Part shown: positions 59,569 through 64,000 of the stretch, piece after piece
How positions within the stretch are numbered: the first letter of the stretch is position 1
Layout: each line of letters opens with the position of its first letter
Assembly: GCF_014529535.1 (NCBI RefSeq)
Contig: NW_023503555.1
Coordinates: 744,001-808,000, forward strand
Direction: 5' to 3'
Length of the DNA: 64,000 nt
Source: Bradysia coprophila
Lineage: Eukaryota > Arthropoda > Insecta > Diptera > Sciaridae
Notes under the pieces: model-generated
The model's input: the letters and a program-made list of their open reading frames with translations, nothing else
Told to the model about the DNA's origin: nothing
Database searches by the model: none
Made by a program: the position numbers and the translations under genes

Positions 59569-61861
59569 TTAAATCAAATCGGCTACATTGATTGGCATCT
59601 CATCAATGTGTGTATTGTAGAAGGTTTCAATGTCTTTCAACGTACGCTTATCATCCTCCGTGACGAAATTGATAGCAACACCTTTACGGCCGAAACGTCC
59701 ACCGCGACCAATTCTGTAATTTTTGAAGAATGGGAAAATATTAATCAAGCGAATTTACCAAAGACAGTGTAAAGAGAGTAAAGAGAGGATTAAATCTGGG
59801 CTTCAGAGCTAATTTTCGGAAAAATGATTTCTTAAATCTCCTGAAATTTCTAGAAAATTTCATGGGATACTCATAGGTTTGTCAAATTCCTCAACAAGAT
59901 CTCAAGGATTTCCCAATCATCTGTACTTCTGGGCTGAATACGGGTTTTTCTCTGATATTTTCACGAATTTTCGATCGCTGAGAAATGATGTGCGGACATT
60001 TTCGCACGAACAACACAAAAAAAGCCCACAAAAATCTGCCTCGTCTGAACTCTGAAATTTTTACAAGTCAGAGAAATTGATTCAAAATCAAAATAGAAAT
60101 TAGCGATCAGAGTAAACAGTTAAGGTGTTGGAGAACAGAGTAGTTGTTGCAAGCTAGTTACTCATTTCTCAACTGAGCGTCGGAAAGTATAGCTTCTGAT
60201 GTGAAAACGTTGTGATTGTATGCAACAAGCTGAATAATGTTACTTTAGGCACACGATATGTGTTGCTGAGCTCAGCCTGTAACAATTACGGTAGTTGTAC
60301 TATATTTACCCAGTGGTGAGAACCTGTCGGGGAACAAATCACTCTGACTATACAAGGACATTCAAACGAAGCCCTTAGCTTTAATCATAGTGAGTCTGTG
60401 AAAATACAAATAAAATTCGCCCTGGCACACGACTGCCAATAGTCTAATGAGATTCTGCTGCATGAGCTAAGACATTGATCATTGAACAAAGTTCAAAAAG
60501 TTGAGAGAAAGTGGTCTGATCTGTTAACTCTACCCCAAGTCTCAACACTATCGAAAAGACCTGTAACTCAATTTAGTCTTCTGACAGTCAAAAAAAAATC
60601 GAATTGAACGAGAAACCATCACAGACTCAATAGCTATGCTATGCAGCACTTTTTTGTTGCTGTTCAAATATTGACAAATTAACAGACGTTTGTTGGGATA
60701 AGCAATTAAAATGCTAATTGACACTCATTCAAGGTTGAGACCGGTTAATCACCTGTTTCTACCGCAGCAATTGATTCAAGAGAATAAAATCATTGCAATC
60801 AGTCGGAACACTTTGGGGAAAAAAATGTTTTTTTTTTGTTTTTTTAAGTTACAACACGATGAGCCTGGTATTCGTTGCCGCCATTACATTTAATGTCCCG
60901 AAAATTTACGAAAAATGATTTCGTCAAAATGGAAGTTCAGTAATTGGAACAAAATACAGTGGGCAATGAAGGCAACGAATGCAAGGGCACCCAAACATCT
61001 TAAGACAAATCGTCTTCACTCACCTGTGAATGTAGTTTTCTCGATTTGACGGCAAATCATAATTAATAACTAAAGAAACTTGTTGAACATCGATACCACG
61101 AGCGAGCAGATCGGTGGTGATCAAGACTCGTGAAGAACCTGTACGGAATTGCTTCATGATAACGTCCCGTTGCTGTTGGTCCATGTCACCGTGCATGTGG
61201 GAGACGGTGAAATTTTTCATTTTCATGTCTTCGGTCAACTGGTCGACCTTACGTCTTGTGTTACAGAAGATGACGGCCTGAGTGATGGACAGTGTTTCGT
61301 ACAAGTCACACAGCGTTCCGAATTTCCAGTCTTCCATGCGAACGTTGACGAAGAATTGTTTGATACCTTCCAGGGTCAATTCTTCCTTTTTCACCAAAAT
61401 CTGAACAGGGTTTCTCATGAAGTACTTGCTTACATCAAGCACCTCCGTTGGCATCGTGGCCGACAGCAGAATGACCTGAACATCGTTCGGCAATGCTGAG
61501 AAGACATCCTGGATCTGCGACTTGAAACCACGAGACAACATTTCATCGGCCTCGTCTAGAACGAACATTTTGATTGCTCGCGTCTGCAATACACGACGAT
61601 TGATCATGTCAGACACACGACCTGGTGTGCCGACAACGACGTGACAGCCCGCCTCCAATTTGCGCATGTCTTCGCGAACATTGGTTCCGCCAATACATGC
61701 ATGGCATTGGGCCTGCAAGTAATCTCCCAACGAAATGACGACCTTTTGGATTTGGGTAGCCAACTCACGAGTCGGTGCCAAAATTAGTGCCTGACATTCA
61801 CGGACATTGATGTCAATTCGTTGCAGAATTGCAATGGAGAATGTAGCAGTCTTGCCAGTTC
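59569..61861 (-). CDS. eIF4A: Translation initiation factor eIF4A, 3' two exons (partial gene)
   Basis: Exon 61861-61024 and last exon 59713-59569. The first begins at the P-loop (GTGKTATFS, motif I, with its first Gly codon split) and holds [19 protein letters not shown] (DEAD box), [18 protein letters not shown] and [16 protein letters not shown]. The junction restores [13 protein letters not shown] (motif VI), and the protein ends [16 protein letters not shown]. eIF4A is the ATP-dependent RNA helicase of the eIF4F cap complex, unwinding 5' UTRs for ribosome loading. The N-terminal part with the Q motif is absent up to 64000, so at least one 5' exon lies beyond the window after an intron of more than 2.1 kb. 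Confidence 0.97.
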
Positions 61862-64000
61862 CTGTTGGAAGAGAAAAATGAGGAAAAATTTGAGTCAAAC
61901 TGAAGTAATAGATCCGAGTGTAAAACAGCTGATAAGCTTGCTGTCTGTTCAAGGTTAACTGATAGTGCCTCGTGAAGCTAGAGACAGGGACAAATTCATT
62001 GAGATCCTTCGCAGACAATCATTTTTACGTTCAGAAGTGAACCATCTAATGCATCAGCTTATCGATTAACTTAAAACCTCACCTAAACCGTTCGTGTCAG
62101 TTAAATTTATGAGATAGCAACAAGTCAAAATATATTTTTCTTCCGAAGCAATGACTCACTCCGATTGAATTGCACCATCCATAAAGAAGCGAGTCGATTG
62201 CTCCTTATGATGAAATAGGAAAGTAAACGAAAATACCTCGATTTTTCGAAGTGCAGAGTTCGGTTGATAAAAGAAATTTCACTTAGTAACGCGTCATCGA
62301 TTGCTTACGAATGTTTCTGAAATTCCGATTGCATTTTTGGTGCGATAATTTTCAGCGATTTATTTTTGACCGGACTCAGAAGCTTCGATTTTAACCCGAC
62401 CAACAATGTGTTTACGTATTACGATTCTATTGTTGTTCTGCATCTATTATCGCCATCTTAGCAATAACTGGAAATCAACACACATCGATTGACTTCTTAT
62501 CTTAATCTTCTCATTGTCGTGTTTCGATCACTTGCGTTTGCACGATTATAGGCTGAATGGAGTGACTGAAATTTAGGTCACATAAATCAATTTCGCGATT
62601 GGGATTCAATGTCAACATTTTGTTTTAATTTTTGGAAAGAGAATAGGTACTCGAAACATATGAGCGAAAATATTATTGTTCACATTGCAAGTAGAGATAA
62701 GGCATGAAACTGTTCTGTATGTCTTTCTGCCTGATTAAAATGTGAGGCAAATTTTCATTGTTCAGATATTTTAGGTTGATTGGAAGTAAAGTCTGGTTAA
62801 TGTGTAGTGAGCAGAATAATTTTGATTGCCTTAATTGCTCAAGGATAAGACTTGAGACCCACACACTTGACCTGTGGTCCGAGAAAAGAAGAACTTTTAT
62901 TATCGAAGCGAACAGGATAGGACTCTGAAATCAACAGCGCACCTTACCGATCGCATTCTATGGACAGTCAATGGGACTGGACTCATAAATGCTCCAACAG
63001 AGAAGACACCTTCATCCTAGTGACTGATTTTAAGATCTTCGGCAGTGACTGGATGAGTACAAATTTTTAACGGAACGTTGCGTCCGACATTGATCTAAGA
63101 GTCAATGTTCGATTTCGTCATATGTTGGATGTACTTTCAACTTTAATTGACCAGACCATAAACAGGACAGGAAAGTCAAAATGTTACAAATTTACATCTT
63201 CAGGAACCAGGCCAGGACAGTTGCTCATTTGATTAAGTCTTCTCTTGTCGCTTCTTCTAGGTCCTCAGGTCTTCCTGTTGGTTTTTCATGCTGATCAATA
63301 GATCAACAATTTACCAACGATAGAAATCCGTGGAAGAATCGGAGACTGAAAGACTAAGGGACTGACCTTCCCAAAGCACGTGTTTTCAAAAATCGAACCG
63401 TTCAGAACTATTGGAAGCTAAGCGATCAGATAGCGAATGCATTGATTGAAATTTGAAGCTGAAGATTAGACAGACGCATCGTTCCATAGAATACTTTTCC
63501 CTACCGTCAACTACGGATTACAAAGTCTGCACGTGGCCACACTAAGTTTGGGGAAGCGATCGATCGTAAAGTCCTCCAGTTTTGTGAAACTTTCAAATTG
63601 AATTCCTACAAAGCTCCAGGTGAGCGAACAGGGTGAGTATTGTGACTATTTACCGCAGAAGCACCAAAGCACCAACGGAAATAGAAAAATTGTGTTTTTT
63701 GTTAACAGAATTTGGATTAGCCAAACAAAAAAAAATATTCCATCCCCGCACCGGAATACGGTTCTGCATTTTATTAATTTCGCAAAAAATTTAAACGCTT
63801 CGCACCCGACCATACAACGAAATCTCACGCATACCGAAGAATTCATAAAACGAGGGCTGAATCATTACATGCAGGTAGGGAAAGTACGTGGCATAAGGTT
63901 GACATGACACATTTGCATACAGTATGCCATGTGTGACCCCAAGATCGTTACTGTTTGTCACAGAAATGAATAAAAAAAAGCAAAAAATTATTTTACAACA
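61862..64000 (-). other. eIF4A intron (5' exons outside window)
   Basis: The acceptor TCTTCCAACAG precedes 61861. No frame encoding the eIF4A N-terminus is visible, and no repeat with clear ends stands out. A 95-codon plus-strand frame at 63620-63907 has no recognisable family. Confidence 0.5.

Noticed and set aside
61149-61499. Plus-strand ORF of 116 codons
   Set aside because: It is the antisense shadow of the strongly conserved eIF4A exon.

Overview
The window looks like nuclear DNA of a non-Drosophila fly, most likely a nematoceran; a fungus-gnat-like lineage is my guess and is not proven. The basis is an AT-rich background, short GT-AG introns, an allatostatin-C precursor, an ionotropic-receptor-like gene, a single-domain peritrophin, and dense palindromic DNA transposons (MITEs and foldback elements). 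I see no bacterial operon, CRISPR array, or LTR, retroviral or Polinton-type element. Gene models were built by hand from reading frames, GT-AG sites and intron phase. Exon coordinates are in the evidence fields.

Layout. 0.5-0.8 kb: last exon of allatostatin-C (+). 3.3-6.6 kb: a divergent ionotropic-receptor-like gene (+) with a 1.45-kb foldback element in an intron. 7.6 kb: one-domain chitin-binding secreted protein (-). 9.7-10.8 kb: secreted protein resembling plant 'pathogen-related' SnoaL-like proteins (-). 13.8-14.6 kb: tandem Cys-containing repeat units (-), perhaps a decayed or unspliced gene. 17.1-19.9 kb: complete six-exon DEAH-box RNA helicase (-). 19.9-23.7 kb: a MITE-rich patch with one transposon nested in another. 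23.7-24.3 kb: rhodanese (-). 26.7-27.5 kb: LicD/fukutin-like type II membrane protein (+). 27.9-31.7 kb: repeat island with hairpin family, foldbacks and LINE fragments. 32.0-33.1 kb: unrecognised tail-anchored protein (+). 34.6-35.3 kb: LINE 3' fragment (-).

36.5-42.6 kb: unrecognised secreted acidic protein (+) whose 5.2-kb last intron holds a 2.97-kb foldback element inserted in an older repeat. 43.0-53.0 kb: two neighbouring secreted low-complexity structural-type proteins (-) sharing a C-terminal signature. 53.7-54.1 kb: SINE with tRNA-type promoter boxes and a perfect 15-bp target duplication. 59.6-61.9 kb: 3' two exons of eIF4A (-), with its 5' exon(s) beyond the window.

The genes are independent loci and do not form a pathway. 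Two points of biology stand out. One is the adjacent pair of secreted repeat proteins, possibly cuticle, silk, glue or eggshell components, built partly by duplication of phase 2-2 exons. The other is the variety of inverted-repeat mobile DNA, where pre-insertion states can be reconstructed inside the window.
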